Shown here: positions 11,660 through 24,457 of the stretch, in pieces
How positions within the stretch are numbered: the first letter of the stretch is position 1
How the letters are laid out: the number at the start of each line of letters is the position of its first letter
Assembly: GCA_963965975.1 (NCBI GenBank)
Contig: OZ014419.1
Coordinates: 7,210,150-7,274,149, forward strand
Reading direction: 5' to 3'
DNA from: Xestospongia bergquistia
Lineage: Eukaryota > Porifera > Demospongiae > Haplosclerida > Petrosiidae
Length of the DNA: 64,000 nucleotides
Notes under the pieces: model-generated
What the model was told of the DNA's origin: nothing
Database searches by the model: none
The model's input: the letters and a program-made list of their open reading frames with translations, nothing else
Translations under genes and position numbers: made by a program

Positions 11660-12545
11660 TTATTGTCTATATTGAGGCAGACTCCATTCTTCCAAATTAA
11701 CATCAAATAATGTCTTGATGACACGATCAGCAGATTTAGTAAACTCTTTATCAATGAATTCAGCTGGTACCATAACAACATTCATACCAGCAGCTTTAGC
11801 CCCAATAACGCCATTAGGAGCATCTTCAAATACTAATACCTGTTATTAAATAATTTAAGACAATATTTAAATCAGTGTTCTCATTACTTTAGACATGTCA
11901 AGTGGAGGATCAGGAAACTGAGCAGCTGTAACTAAGAATATATCTGGATTAGGTTTGCCTCTCTTGACTTCAGGATTATCACTACATGTGCAATGAGAGA
12001 AACAAGAAACTAGCTCAGGTTTTAAACTAGTTTTAATCTCATAAGATTTAGTATCTGATCCAGTTGCTAGGGCTAATGGGATACCATGTAGATGTAAATG
12101 TTGCACCAGCTCTAGAGCCCCTATTAATATACTATAAAATTACAATAAATATTAAATATATTTATACCTGGCATGTATTTCACATGAGGAAATTTCTCAT
12201 ATAATTGACTATACAGTTGATGGCTAAATTCTTCAGGTTTTAATGGAACATTTAGTTCGTCTATTAATATTTTAGCAGCCTCTAATTTTGGTGTCCCCAT
12301 CATTTTAGTTTTAACAGATTTAGTAAATGTTATTCCAAACGGATCCAATACAACCTGTGTACACTCTGAATACAAACTCTCTGTATCTACAAAGAAATAC
12401 AACACATAATTTATTCTAGTAATAGTTGTAGTGAACATATTTTGTAACATGATAGTAGTTGTAGTATGTCTGTAATTAACATACCAAGTAGTAGTCCATC
12501 TAAATCAAATATAACATGAGAGATTTGTCCTGCACTGGTAGCCAT
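11660..12545 (-). CDS. PUDP: Pseudouridine-5'-phosphatase (HAD family)
   Basis: A HAD-superfamily phosphatase that dephosphorylates pseudouridine 5'-monophosphate. Motif I is FDLDGLLLDTESLY (catalytic Asp pair). The cap has KMMGTPKLEAAKILIDEL. Motif II is LALATGSDTKSYEIKTS, followed by SDNPEVKRGKPNPDIFL (motif III Lys). Motif IV is VFEDAPNGVIGAKAAGM. The start MATSAGQISHVIFDLDG aligns with human HDHD1/PUDP, and four exons give a normal length. Its ATG is only 66 bp from the divergent CFAP300 ATG. Confidence 0.94.
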
Positions 12546-12611
12546 ATTAGGAGTGGGTGTAGTAAGGAGTGTCAGTTGGCTCAGCAGACACCTGAAGGGT
12601 GTGGCATCAAA

Positions 12612-13859
12612 ATGGCTGAAGACTCTTTCAAATTTCAGAATGTTGTTCCTCATTTACTGAGTGAACTTCATACTAACTCAAAAGATACTCTTGAATTATT
12701 GGAAAAATGGTAAAATCTAAATTCCACTGACTTTATTGTTATCCCTATTTTATTACTAATTACTATGACTAATTAGGGGTATGTCAGGTAGAATGAAGAG
12801 CCACACATTCTTTTTTAACAAACATTTCCAACCTTATCAGAAACAAGCATTTGCACAAGTTTGAGTTTATTATAATTAAATGTATTAAATATATTATTAT
12901 AGGAGTTCTTCAAGGATGATGTCGTTAACAATACATTACAGGTAATTTACATGTCATGTGACAATCACATAATCTATACATTAGGTTCTAACTCCATTGG
13001 ATCAATGGATACCTCTCCAAAGTAAATAGCTAATGATCACATGACTGTCATATGACATTTTAAAGATACATCCATTGATGCTGTAACTGTTGAAGAAGTT
13101 AGTACTACAATGTTAAGTATGGACTTCTTTGATCGACTCTATACTTCGGGTAAATGTAATGGATCTATATAACGCTAATGGATGTATAATATAGCAATGG
13201 ACATTTGCATGACAGACATTATCCTTTGTAGGTGTGGTCAGAAAGAGTGGTCATATTGTGAAATGCTTTGATGAAATGATTGATGATTTTTTAGTGTCTG
13301 ATGAACTGAAAAAAGTAAAATGTTTATTGTTCTATATTAAAATTATTATAATATTGTAGTTGTTGTTAGATAAAGACTCACAGCATTATCACATATATAG
13401 TACTCAAGATAGAGAAGAATTCTTATTTAAAATATTCCAGCATCTTGTACTTGGTGGACCAGTAAATCAGGTACACTAAACAAGTTTACCAAATTTATAA
13501 CCTGATTGGTTATTAGTATGAGGATGTTATCAAACCATATTTAGACACTGCTAAATTGATTTATAAAGAGCTTGTCAGGTAAACAGATTTGATTGGTCAG
13601 ATTGTCACATGATAACACGTGCAATGAATTAGTGTTGTCAAAGACCCAGATACCAACCAACTCACAATAGCATCAACAACATTAAAAGTGCAAGCTCAGG
13701 TATATATTACCATGATAATAATGTATTATATATATTCCATATTAGATAGGTAATGCTACTGTGTTTCCCACAGCAACAGACCACACCCAATCATTCTGCT
13801 ACCTTGTAATTGACAATATAAAAAGACATGTAAAAGTATGGTACCATATATGGTCATAG
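12612..13859 (+). CDS. CFAP300: Cilia- and flagella-associated protein 300 (dynein arm assembly)
   Basis: CFAP300 is needed for assembly of outer and inner dynein arms; the human gene is C11orf70. Matching blocks are SGRMKSHTFFFNKHFQPYQK, FAQEFFKDDVVNN, STTMLSMDFFDRLYTSG, RKSGHIVKCFDEMIDDF, DREEFLFKIFQHLVLGGPVN and QYEDVIKPYLDTAKLIYKEL. The C-terminal segment IDNIKRHVKVWYH ends at a TAG at 13857. About ten small exons give a normal length. It shares a very short divergent promoter with PUDP. The last codons also occur in a decayed copy 520 bp downstream, so they mark a local duplication edge. Confidence 0.93.
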
Positions 13860-14110
13860 TTGCCATAGCAACAATAGCACTTATCAAGTTGGTCCAAAAA
13901 TGAAAACCTTTTATTAAAATATCTTATGAGAAGATGTTAAACCCCACCATATTGCTAATGACAACTACCTACACCATCACGACATGAACCTTTACAAAAA
14001 GATAGGTAATGAAATTACTTAACATTTCCATGAACATAAATACATAGCTTCTTGTTAAGTAGAGTAATTCTTTCTGCTCCAAAATCTTGTTAAAGTGTGT
14101 AAAAAACAAT
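13834..14110 (-). pseudogene. Decayed duplicate of the INTS4 terminal exon
   Basis: This stretch aligns with 14354-14600 at a constant offset of about 520 bp. Shared runs include AAGTATGG at 13834/14354, AGTTGGTCCAAAAA at about 13895/14410, GAAGATGTTAAA, and CACCTACACCATCAC or its near copy. The matching part of 14407-14600 is the last INTS4 coding exon on the minus strand. Here the frame is broken by indels, so it is a dead copy. A second shared word (CATATACATGTAC, then AGTAGAACAAAGG) at about 14128 and 14315 suggests the duplicated block extended further. Confidence 0.7.
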
Positions 14111-14406
14111 ATGAATTTAATAGGATATTCACATATACATGTACTAGTAGAACAAAGGAGATTATTGTGGTCTTTAGAGTTAACGCAACATTTAACACCA
14201 GTAATATTAATGTCAATTAACAAGAACCTATAACTCTAACTTCATAAAAAATTTCAAGCCATTTGATGTCATGATCCAAATCTCAAAATTTTAAAAAGGA
14301 CCACAGACAATGTCCATATACATGTACAAGTAGAACAAAGGGGATAACATTTAAAGTATGGTGCAATATATTGTCATGGTTACTATAATGGCAACAATGT
14401 TACATA
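14111..14406. other. Intergenic remnant between CFAP300 and INTS4
   Basis: No gene is seen. It holds short direct repeats that belong to the local duplication, including a degraded copy of CFAP300's last codons at 14354-14380. Confidence 0.55.
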
Positions 14407-17400
14407 TTAAGTTGGTCCAAAAACATTAAATCCTTTTGATAAAGTGTCTTGTGGGAAGATGTTAAACATCACAGTATCACTAATGACGACTTCACCTACA
14501 CCATCACCAGCACAACATGCACTTTTTACATGTCCTTTTGTTCCCTTATTAATTAACTTATTAAGTAGATTTAAACACTGTTTATCAGTAGATGTGTCAG
14601 GTTGATATTGCCGTAGCAACACAACTTCAATCATTAATGGATCTAATAAGATTAATTAATATCCCATTATAATCATTTATAATAATTACCTGTCCATTTT
14701 CCATGAGATATGATTATTGTATGTGATAGTTTCTGAGTGGTCGGAGTGAGGGGGCGGTATTCTGAAGGCTTGGGAGTAAAGAGGAGAACCCTACCATCAG
14801 GAAACTTAATCTATACCAGTGAGAATAAAATTAATATAAGTTTATTAATAAATTACCTGTATTGATAAAGAGGGTGTGTCCTTGACATTGTGTATTACAC
14901 CAGTAATAGGCAAAGAAAGAGCTAAAGATGATAAGAATTTGAGAGGTGTGTCCTTGTGGGTGTGGTCAGACTGCTCGTCCAGTATCACTTGACATTGTTG
15001 AATGTGCTGAAGATCTGAGAGTTGTAAATCAGAAAGAATTGAGACCTATTTGTAGATGGAATCAAAGTTGTTGTCATGGAAACACTTACGGATGATGTCA
15101 TGTTTTGTATAAAATAAGTTAATTGATCAGTTGCCATGGTAACCAGATCTTTATTAACAAGAGATTGAACTGACACTGGACAAGTCAAACAATGAATGTT
15201 ACATAACCTATGATGACATCATAATGACATCCTCTAACCTCACTAACTCACTCTTGTAATGACTGCAGTCTCTCTGTCAGACTCTCTTTTAATTGGTCAA
15301 ATTTGTTACTATAGCAACAGATAAAGTACATTTACATAATGTATTATGTACCTCTGTTCTAATGGCCAGTCCAATTGTATAGCTAACTGAATTAATGAAC
15401 AGTGTGCTATAACTCTTAATTGATATAATAACAATAATAATGAAGGGGCATGTCCAATATATCCCCACTGTAATCGATAACTTAACAACAACAACTATGA
15501 AATATTCAGTAGTAATGCAATAATCATGTGACATCCTGTACCTCTCTGACATTTGTAGCTATATCACTTGTTCCAGATGATGCTAGCACAGCAACGGACA
15601 AAGATTGACTGATCTAAAAATAAAACTGAACATTACAAGTTAACATATCATGCTATTCACATTATTAGTTAAGATTTGACAATGCAGGAGCTGTGATGAA
15701 AACAGGGCACACCCCTTTAATATAGGCTCAACTCCAGCCAATTTATTGAGATCATGACAGCATTGTTTTAAGGTTGCCATGGTAACAGAGGAATTATGCA
15801 ATTGATCGAGTGCTTTAGACAACAACTGTTTGAGGTATTTTTCACCAATGTTTGATGAGGATGACTGCTGTGGTGATATGAACAGCTGTTGTTCATTCTG
15901 ACCCATAATCTATAATAAAATATTAATGTACATTAATTATATTATATCTATTACTTTAAGTTGAGGTATTAAATCTGGCAAAGTGTCCCTAAGATAAGAA
16001 TAATGACGAAACACATGAGGAGGAAAAAGTGATACTAAAGTAGGTGTGGTATTGGCTGCATTAAATACCAATATTAAAATACAGATATCTATAATATAAT
16101 GTCAAGGATGTCATAATGCTGTCATAGTGATGTTACTATATTTAGAATGGATACAAGCTGGATCATTGATATCTGGTTCCTTGCTCATGAAATATGGATG
16201 AATACTTAATAGTTCTGGAGTCAAAATGGACACCAAGTAGGCGTGACTACCACCAAGCACTTGTAAGCAGTTCCATATAGACTGACGATCACAAGGATAT
16301 TTATTAAGATTATCTAAAAGAGCATGAACTGTCTTGTGAACTTCAGTTTGAGTGGTAACATGACTATGAGCTAATAAGCTATGAATTGCTTCACGTATCT
16401 CCTATAGAACAAGGGGGTGTGGTCAAGGGTGTGACTATTTAACAACAAACCAGAGATGATTCTTGTAATACACCCAGTACAGTCTCTAATTGATCCTCTC
16501 GTAGATCAATACTGGCACTGACCTAGAAAATACTGAAATACACAGAAATATTCAGAGTTATCCTGACTTGTCTCAATGTCAAAATGGCTTGTAATCGTAC
16601 ATTTTCAATCTCGTCATTAATCATATCAATTAAGAAATCCATACATTGCCCAGCAAACACTTGATTTTGCTGACACAGCTTTCCCAGTGATACAATAGCT
16701 GACAATCGTACTTCCATATACTCATCTTCAATACAATGTACAAAAGCACCACACGAACCAGAGCGCATTAAAGTAACCTAATTAACATATTATATTAGCT
16801 AGATATTACAGGGTTACCTCTGAGGGGTCCAAATTGATTTTAGGGACTCCACTTCCCCAACGTTGTCCGGTATCCCAGTCGTGAGTACCCCCTCCACCAG
16901 CACCATGTAATTCTCTAGCCCTATCATGATCACTCTTGACAACTTGTAGATGTGACATTAACTTTTTATCTAATGTTTGTAATAGAAAATGTTCACTGAT
17001 ATCAGAAAATTGTCCAAGAAGTGATGCAGCTAGAGCACGAACATGTACTGAGGCATCAGTTACCATGTTACATGTTTTAATAAAAGCGTCGTCTTTTAAC
17101 TTTAAAGAAATACTTTGATCCTGAGCTAAAGGTATCATACTAGAAGAGAGAAGACAATGATATAGTATGTTAACTATGTACCTGTCAGGATTAGCTGATC
17201 CTAGAGCATGTACTAATGTAACTGCTGTACATCGAACACTCTCATCATCATCTTTTAACAGTTCACATGTCTGACAAATTAATATTTAATATAGGGTCCT
17301 CCTCATCATAACTAACCTTATTATAAACAGGCAAACCTAGTATTATACCCACTTGGTACATTGTTAACTAAAATGGACAATATTTAATGCTATTATATAG

Positions 17401-18192
17401 AAGGTACTTACTAAAGCTTGTAATGCTGCTTTCCTCACACGAGAATCACAGTCACTGCAAAATTCTGTTACCAATAGCAACAAAGCATCGTGAGTAGGTG
17501 CCATGTGACTTAAGTGACCAATCAAATTAAGACATTCCATTCTGAGAGTGTGGCTAGGACTATAAATAACCTATTAATAAACATATATAATCTACGACAT
17601 CATTATGATGTCATTACTTCAACAGTGTCCTTGAGACATTGGGTAGAAAACTATTACAACATGATGGATACATAAGGTTACCATAGCAACAACTAAGATG
17701 TACCTCTGTAGAAAAACCTTTAGCCACACTTTTCCAACATTTTAAAACAAGTGCTTTAATGTCAGCAGACGCTATAGGAAACTAATTAAATAATTAATGA
17801 TATTTATTAATTAACTTACAATGAGATAATAATGATAAGAGAAACTTCTGGTGATCATTTGCAAGATATGTGACTTGTGGGAGGAGTTTCCCTAATATGT
17901 TAATGATAATAGTACATATCGGCAAATTTGTTTGATATTTCTCCCATAAGTCTTTCAAAGAGGTCATTGTCATATCAAGTGATGGTAGAATACGAGGATA
18001 AGTTGATTCATTAATTAATAATAAATTTTCGATAATTGTTTCATCGTCTTCCAAAGTAAGACATTCTCTGAGAACAGAGGAGCCTCTCTCTCGCTTGGTA
18101 GGTAGTTTGAGGATCAGAACATCTCTCTCCTGTTGTATTTCTTCAGTCTGAACACTATCTCTCTCTGTAATTGTCCGCTTGACTGAAAGCAT
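14407..18192 (-). CDS. INTS4: Integrator complex subunit 4
   Basis: INTS4 is a HEAT-repeat scaffold that holds the INTS9/INTS11 endonuclease in the Integrator complex, which processes snRNAs and attenuates paused transcripts. The N-terminus (MLSVKRTITERDSVQTEE) is basic and charged. HEAT repeats follow (VRKAALQAL and DDESVRCTAVTLVHAL types). The family-specific block contains LDKKLMSHLQ, HDRARELHG, RWGSGVPKINLD and SGSCGAFVHCIEDEYMEVRL. QCMDFLIDMINDEIENVRLQ comes next. The C-terminal beta-sandwich region ends GEVVISDTVMFNIFPQDTLS and NVFGPT. About 20 exons are joined. The 3' exon has a decayed copy just downstream. The start faces MCCC1 across 139 bp. Confidence 0.92.
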
Positions 18193-18331
18193 GGTTATAT
18201 AAAATACGGACGTGTACGGAAACATTCTAAAATTTATTAAGAAATGCAATGGGGTTAATTTCTCCGTATACGATAAATGTTTTGTTCAACAAAGGGTTAA
18301 AAATGGTGCCTGTTTGCAATTTTAACCCGGT

Positions 18332-21300
18332 ATGGCTGCTAATGGAGGACTCATAACTGTTTTAGGAAGATGGGCTGTAACACAAACTAGACACAGGTAG
18401 TGTATTATTAAATCATGTGACATTCCTGTGATCTTCATGAACAGGTATGGAATACATCACCTGATATCACGTGATATTTCTGGTACATCCACTACTGGTT
18501 TATTTGACAAGATCTTAGTCGCTAATCGAGGGGAAATAGCATGTCGTATTATGAGAACTGCTCATTTATTAGGCATACAAACTGTAGCTGTTTATAGTGA
18601 AGCTGATAAATATGCAAGGCATGTTGACATGGTAAGATACTTTTAATGGTTTTTTAGAGTTTTAAGCCACACCCACTGTGTTAATTGTCTTTAATTGGTC
18701 AGCAGTAACTTTAGGATTATATTGTAATTGTGTTTTGATATTTGTTTATAGAGGACATGTACATTATAGATAAATGAGAGTTAATATACTGACTAATGCT
18801 GAAAGTCTATTGGTCTGTCTTTCACATAGTCTAATGAAGCATACTGTATCGGACCTCCTCCTTCAAGTGATAGTTATTTGTGTATGGATAAGATTATTGA
18901 TGTTGCTAAAAAGACGAGGAGTCAGGTGAGATTTATCTGATCTGTTCCCCTATTATCCACATTCCCAGGCTATCCATCCTGGGTATGGGTTTCTGTCTGA
19001 AAACAGACATTTTGCAGATCTCTGCGAAAAAGAAGGTATTGAATTTATTGGACCTCCTTCATCAGCCATTGAAAAGATGGGTATTAAAGGGTAATTACTT
19101 TGATTAATTAAAGGGTTTTAGACCTCTAATATTTAGGGTATCTAAAGGCATTATGAGTCAATCCTCAGTACCTATTGTACCTGGATACTTCGGAGATGAT
19201 CAGTCTGATAGCACATTAAAAGCAGAAGCTGATAAAATTGGGTAAGCTCCTGATACATTATTCTTTGATTATATCATTAATATCATTAGCTATCCTGTAT
19301 TAATTAAAGCTGATTTGGGAGGTGGTGGAAAAGTAAATGACATCAAAAAATGACATAATAATGACATCATCTTAATAAGGGTATGCGTGTTGTTCCTCAT
19401 GAGGCAGAGTTTAATATGCTACTTGAATCATGTCGAAGTGAAGCTATGAAATCATTTAATGATGACAAAGTTCTGTTAGAGAAATATGTAGAGAAGCCAA
19501 GGTAAGTATTTATTGATTTATAAAAGATTGTGCCTAGACATGTTGAGGTTCAAATATTTGGTGATAAATATGGGAACATTGTTCATTTATACGAGAGAGA
19601 TTGTAGTGTACAAAGAAGACATCAAAAAATTATTGAAGAAGCTCCTGCAGTAAGTCCTTGACAAAACATATAGAACTAATGCTTCTCTTTCTCTCTCTCT
19701 CTGTAAGCCTGGTTTAAAGAGAGAAACAAAGGAAGCTATTTGGACTGCTGCTGTACGAGCTGCTAAAGCTGTGGGCTATGTGGGTGCTGGTGGGTGTGAC
19801 TTAGTATTAATGACAATTAATGTTAATTATTACAGGCACTGTGGAGTTTATAATGGACATTGATGAAAACTTTTACTTTATGGAAATGAATACAAGACTA
19901 CAAGTAGAACATCCAATTACTGAGATGATTACAGGGACAGACCTTGTGGAATGGCAAATTAGAGTTAGTTCATATCAGTTTTTGAAATATGTAGTCTCTC
20001 CAGGTAGCATCGGGTGAGCCCCTGCCATTAGAACAATCTGATATACCTTGTATTGGACATGCCTTTGAAGCTAGAATATATGCAGAAAATCCAGCAGAGT
20101 TAGTATTAAAATTAATCAATTATATTTTACTAAAACTATAGGTCTTTTATGCCAAGTCCTGGATATCTACATCATTTAGCCACACCCACTTTATCTAGCA
20201 CTGTGAGGATTGATACTGGAGTCAGACAAGGTTATAAACATATGTCCATTTTAATAGCTATCTGTACATTATACATCTATTAGATGTATCTATATATCCA
20301 TTACACTTTTATACATCCATTAGGTGATGAAGTGACAGCTCATTATGATCCCATGATTGCTAAACTCGTAGTCAATTCTAATACAAGGGAAATGGCACTA
20401 AGAAAACTTATTACAGCACTGCAACGCTACCAGGTATTGCCACACCCTTAATAATTATTTACTCAAGTTATTAGATTGTAGGAGTGCATAGTAATCTCCC
20501 TTTCCTAACTTCATTAGCAGAACATCCTGCATTTCAAAGTGGAGATGTTCATACCGGATTCATTGAGGTATAACCCCTGACTTAATGTCTTATTCAACTG
20601 TTACTATAGCAACACAAAGAAGCATTATTCCCCGATATTAAGGGGTTGTCCCCCTCTCAACAACAACTAGCTGTCCTTGTATTCCTATTACTAGAAAGGC
20701 AAAGAGATGGCTCATTTTATGAACATGGTATTAATACATTAATGATAGTATATTAATATAATATGATATAGATCCCTATTCACTGTTTAATACCAATACT
20801 GGAATGAGAGTGAACACTGTACATTCAAGACAAGTATCATTAAAAACAAATGGAGAAGGTATGATAGGAGCACTGATACAATCTACTCTCTTGTCTCTAG
20901 TATTTACAGCTGATATACAATATCATGACAATGATCGATATTCTATTAGCACTTCTGATAACAATGAAGTAAATATCTTAATTTAATACTTTAATAAAAG
21001 GATCTTCCTCATTGATAGTGGATATCAGCTGAAGGGGCAGTGACAGAGAAAGATAACCGACTTATTTTTAATGGATTTCTTGGAGAGAAGAGAGTAATGG
21101 CCGACATTGTATTTCAAAATACTACAATACATTGCTTTACTAATGTATGAAGTGGGCAGTAACCATAGCAACAATATTATATATTACTATAGGATGGTGA
21201 TCATTTTAGTGTCCAATTAGTTGAACCTGAATTCTATACACAACAATCATTACAGGATGTGAGTGGAGCTAGATCACCAGCTTACTCTACACGAGTTAAT

Positions 21301-21576
21301 AAAGTAATTATTAATTCAATTAAAAATTAATTTATGTAGTTAATTACAGGTGCTAGTTGTAGCTGGTGATATTGTTAAGAAAGGTCAGGTTCTAATGACA
21401 GTTGAAGGGATGAAGATGGAGGTATGATTATTAAGTGATAACCCTTTAATTAACGACAATATTAGACTAATATTTTAGCTCCATGTGATGGTATAATAGA
21501 ACAGGTATTTTACAAAGAAGGTGATATTGTACCAGGTGATTCTAAAGTAATAGAACTAGAAGACATAGCAGAATAA
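18332..21576 (+). CDS. MCCC1: Methylcrotonoyl-CoA carboxylase subunit alpha, mitochondrial
   Basis: This is the biotin-dependent alpha subunit of the leucine-degradation enzyme. A short basic N-terminus ([13 protein letters not shown]) looks like a mitochondrial presequence. The biotin carboxylase domain starts [20 protein letters not shown] and contains [12 protein letters not shown], the Gly-rich ATP loop [52 protein letters not shown] and [22 protein letters not shown] favours MCC over propionyl-CoA carboxylase. The biotinyl domain has VEGMKME, Gly-Met-Lys-Met in place of the common Ala-Met-Lys-Met. An acidic C-terminus ends at TAA 21574. The AATAAA signal overlaps the stop codon, which is 16 bp from the opposing gene's stop. 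Confidence 0.93.
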
Positions 21577-21592
21577 AATAAATACTTTTAAT

Positions 21593-23391
21593 TTATTGAA
21601 TTGTATTATCATGTTCTATTGAGACTCGTCTTAATTTGGGCCGTACAAAGACTGCAATAAGTTGTAGACAGAGGGTTAAATATACTAATGTAAATCTTAC
21701 CCATTAAAACACTAGAGAATAGCAATGTTCCAGTAAATATATAGTTACCATAAAGTGCTAATTGGTGTTGTACTAACTGCCCTACTACAACAATCATCAA
21801 TAAACTTATAATCTGTAAAGAAGCATAATAACCAGCAATAACTAGTATTAATAACTTATTAATTAACTATTAATATTAATTAACCTGCATAGTGACGTTA
21901 AGTAGACCAGCCGATATACTCTCTGGTAAAGGAAATGTCATTTCAACTGCATATTCAAATGATACAGCTCCTATTAAACTTAAGAAACCACTGAGACAAA
22001 CAAAAGTAGTTTTTATATTATTATCTACAAACCTAGTGATTGTAGCTGCAATAAAAACAATATAAAAAGGACAATTAAACTGAACTGTCACAGATAATGC
22101 TGCAGTTGCTATTGTACTTGCAAAACATAAAGCAACTGTCGTACAACTAAAGAAAATAATATTAAAATTATGAAATTGAAAGTTTAGGAACATACAAAAA
22201 TTTTTTACTGTAGTCAATCCATCGCCCCATAAGTAAGAGTCCTATTATTGATGCTATTGTCATACTACTTCCTAAGTAGCCTATGTAATGTTGATAATGT
22301 TTGTATCCTGCATTATGTAACACTTCCTCAAATACTGTTGTATATGCACCCCCAGATGCTGTTAATACCCCTGTAATAAACAATGATAATTACATATATC
22401 ATGTTTATTCCAATAACTTACCACTAACTATTAAAAATAAAAGAAAATAACAATTTTGAAATGCCTCACATATTAGATATAAAAATGACTGAGTTGGTAG
22501 CTTCTTTTCAATATGTGATGTTATGCTTGGAGGGGTGGGTGGGGCTTCAGGCATAACTATATATAGAATACTAGATTCAAGTCAGTGATGGACAACTTAC
22601 AAAATGTAACTGGTAGAATTAATGTAGCAAAGATAGCTTGTCCCAAAAGATAATAAAAGAAGTTGTTATGTGTCTCATTTCTTGTGTCATCAAAAATTAA
22701 AGTGTCTTGTAATGTTTTATTACAAAGGATATCTCCACCCCCACTAATTACCAATGGACCTATTAGGAGTCCAGTGAGAACACCAAACTAGAATGGAGTT
22801 ATATAGTACATCTGTTAATATCATACTTGTGATGAGATCATTGCATACAATGTAGTAGCTATTGCCCTCTCTTGAGGTGGGAACCAAATAGCAGATAATT
22901 TGGAACAGCCATTATTCTCTATTAAATAAGTTACTGATGTTAATACTTGACCAGTAAATAATACCCAAAATAAACTGGGATCTATAAAAGGGTAACATGA
23001 GAACTGGATTGTACAAAAGTATACCTGCTCCTGTAAATCTTAACCATGCTCCTGCTGCATTCATACATCCACCAACAACTGCTGTCCATTTCAACCCAAA
23101 TCGTTCCAAGAACCACATAGCAGGTATTATAAATAATGCATATGCTAACATGTAGACCCAAGATAGGGCATTGATCCAAAATAAGGACACTTCATAGTAA
23201 CATTGAGTAATTGAAGCAATAGGACTGAATGTAATCCAGATGGCATTATTGGAGATCATATGTAGCATGAATACACCTAAAGCTAACCATCTAGTCTTAT
23301 AAACTACTAAAGTCTCCTTCTCATTTAATAAAGATGATGTTTCATCTTGTAACTTCTTTTCTGATTTCTCAGGCAAATAATCATTCCACAT
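21593..23391 (-). CDS. SLC49/FLVCR-like major facilitator transporter
   Basis: A 12-helix MFS protein of the SLC49 type (FLVCR1/2, DIRC2, MFSD7), whose known members carry heme, choline or pyridoxine. After a charged N-terminus the first helix is YKTRWLALGVFMLHMISNNA. The family signatures are LFWINALSWVYMLAYALFII, FGLKWTAVVGGCMNAAGAWL and SKLSAIWFPPQERAIATTLY. Later exons give QFGVLTGLLIGPLVISGGG and LTASGGAYTTVFEEVLHNAG. The cytosolic C-terminus is basic and ends EHDNTIQ. An acceptor-like CTAG just upstream of ATG 23391 suggests an extra 5' exon, probably untranslated. Substrate cannot be assigned. Its 3' end nearly abuts MCCC1. Confidence 0.8.
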
Positions 23392-23645
23392 AACTCCTGA
23401 CTAGAAGATGAGTGTCATGTGAGTATGCCAAAGTTTACAATATTAACCTCACTTGATTGATTGTCCAGTACTTAAAGACAACAGTTGACTCATTAGAGTG
23501 AACATGTGATTATTATAATAGCATTCATAATATGCATCATGTGATACACACTCTAATTGGTCATCTGATAGTCTACTATAAAAGAAAATAACATAACAAG
23601 ATCTTTTATTCTGTTTTCTTCTCCTTCACATAACATTAAAGGAAC

Positions 23646-24316
23646 ATGTCAAGCTACGATCAAGTCAAAGTTGATCCAGGAAATGATCAATTTTATTCTC
23701 CTCCATACACATCAGCTCCTGGTTATCAAGCTAATCCTTACTTACCTCCTCCTCAAACTATCAATGTTCCTATAGTGGAGACAAGTGAGGGAGGTAACCG
23801 AAGGAGACAAAAAGATGACAATGATGATAGCAATGAAGACGATGCTCCAATGATTCCATCAAAATATCTTGATGTAAGTTTGAGTTGCATTATAATTTTT
23901 TATTTGTTTCTATATAGCTGGAGTTTGAGTCTTGTTTTAGGGAGCACAAAAGTACTCGTACAGTTCCTCAGATTTATAAAGTTTTCGGTCAAGTCTTCAA
24001 GTACACTAAGCTAATTCTCTACAATACATTGGTCATTATATTTGGTATTTTTCTTGCTGTGCTTTGGGGTATTATTTTAAGTTTTGTATCGTTTACAATG
24101 TCATGGCTGTGGAGTCCATCTCTTAAAGTTTTTCTGCTTGTTGTTAATTCAGCTCTGCCTGCTTTCACAGAGCCACTCAAAGCATTATTTACTCCATTAG
24201 TGGATGTTTCCGCTCGTGTCTTTCGACAGATTAGAGTTAAAGCATCACTAGATGGAGGCCTTATGTCTCCATTTGCTAAAAGTCCAGTACAAATTGTTCA
24301 AGACTCAAATGTTTAA
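23646..24316 (+). CDS. Caveolin-family membrane protein
   Basis: Two exons are joined at a donor after KYLD (about 23875) and an acceptor at about 23920. The N-terminal 75 residues are hydrophilic and Pro/Tyr-rich, then acidic (KDDNDDSNEDD). The second exon encodes a caveolin-like module: a scaffold-type segment TVPQIYKVFGQVFKYTKL, and a long re-entrant hydrophobic hairpin with FGIFLAVLWGIILSFVSFTM (compare FGIPMALIWG of animal caveolins). A C-terminal amphipathic part follows with VVNSALPAFTEPLKALFTPL and VFRQIRVK. Caveolins oligomerise into discs that coat caveolae. Similarity is clear in the hairpin but weaker elsewhere, so this is a divergent family member. Confidence 0.8.
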
Positions 24317-24457
24317 TATTCCCTTACTCATTAGTATTATAATATAATTGTTAGACCTTTGATGTGTTTTGATTTATACCATCTATGAAATTAAAATTTT
24401 TTATTTGTAAATTAATAATATTATATTAAATCAAAATTATTATTGTAAATGAAAAAG

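Noticed and set aside
13969-14223. 84-codon minus-strand frame
   Set aside because: It falls in the decayed INTS4 exon duplicate. The frame is accidental after indels.
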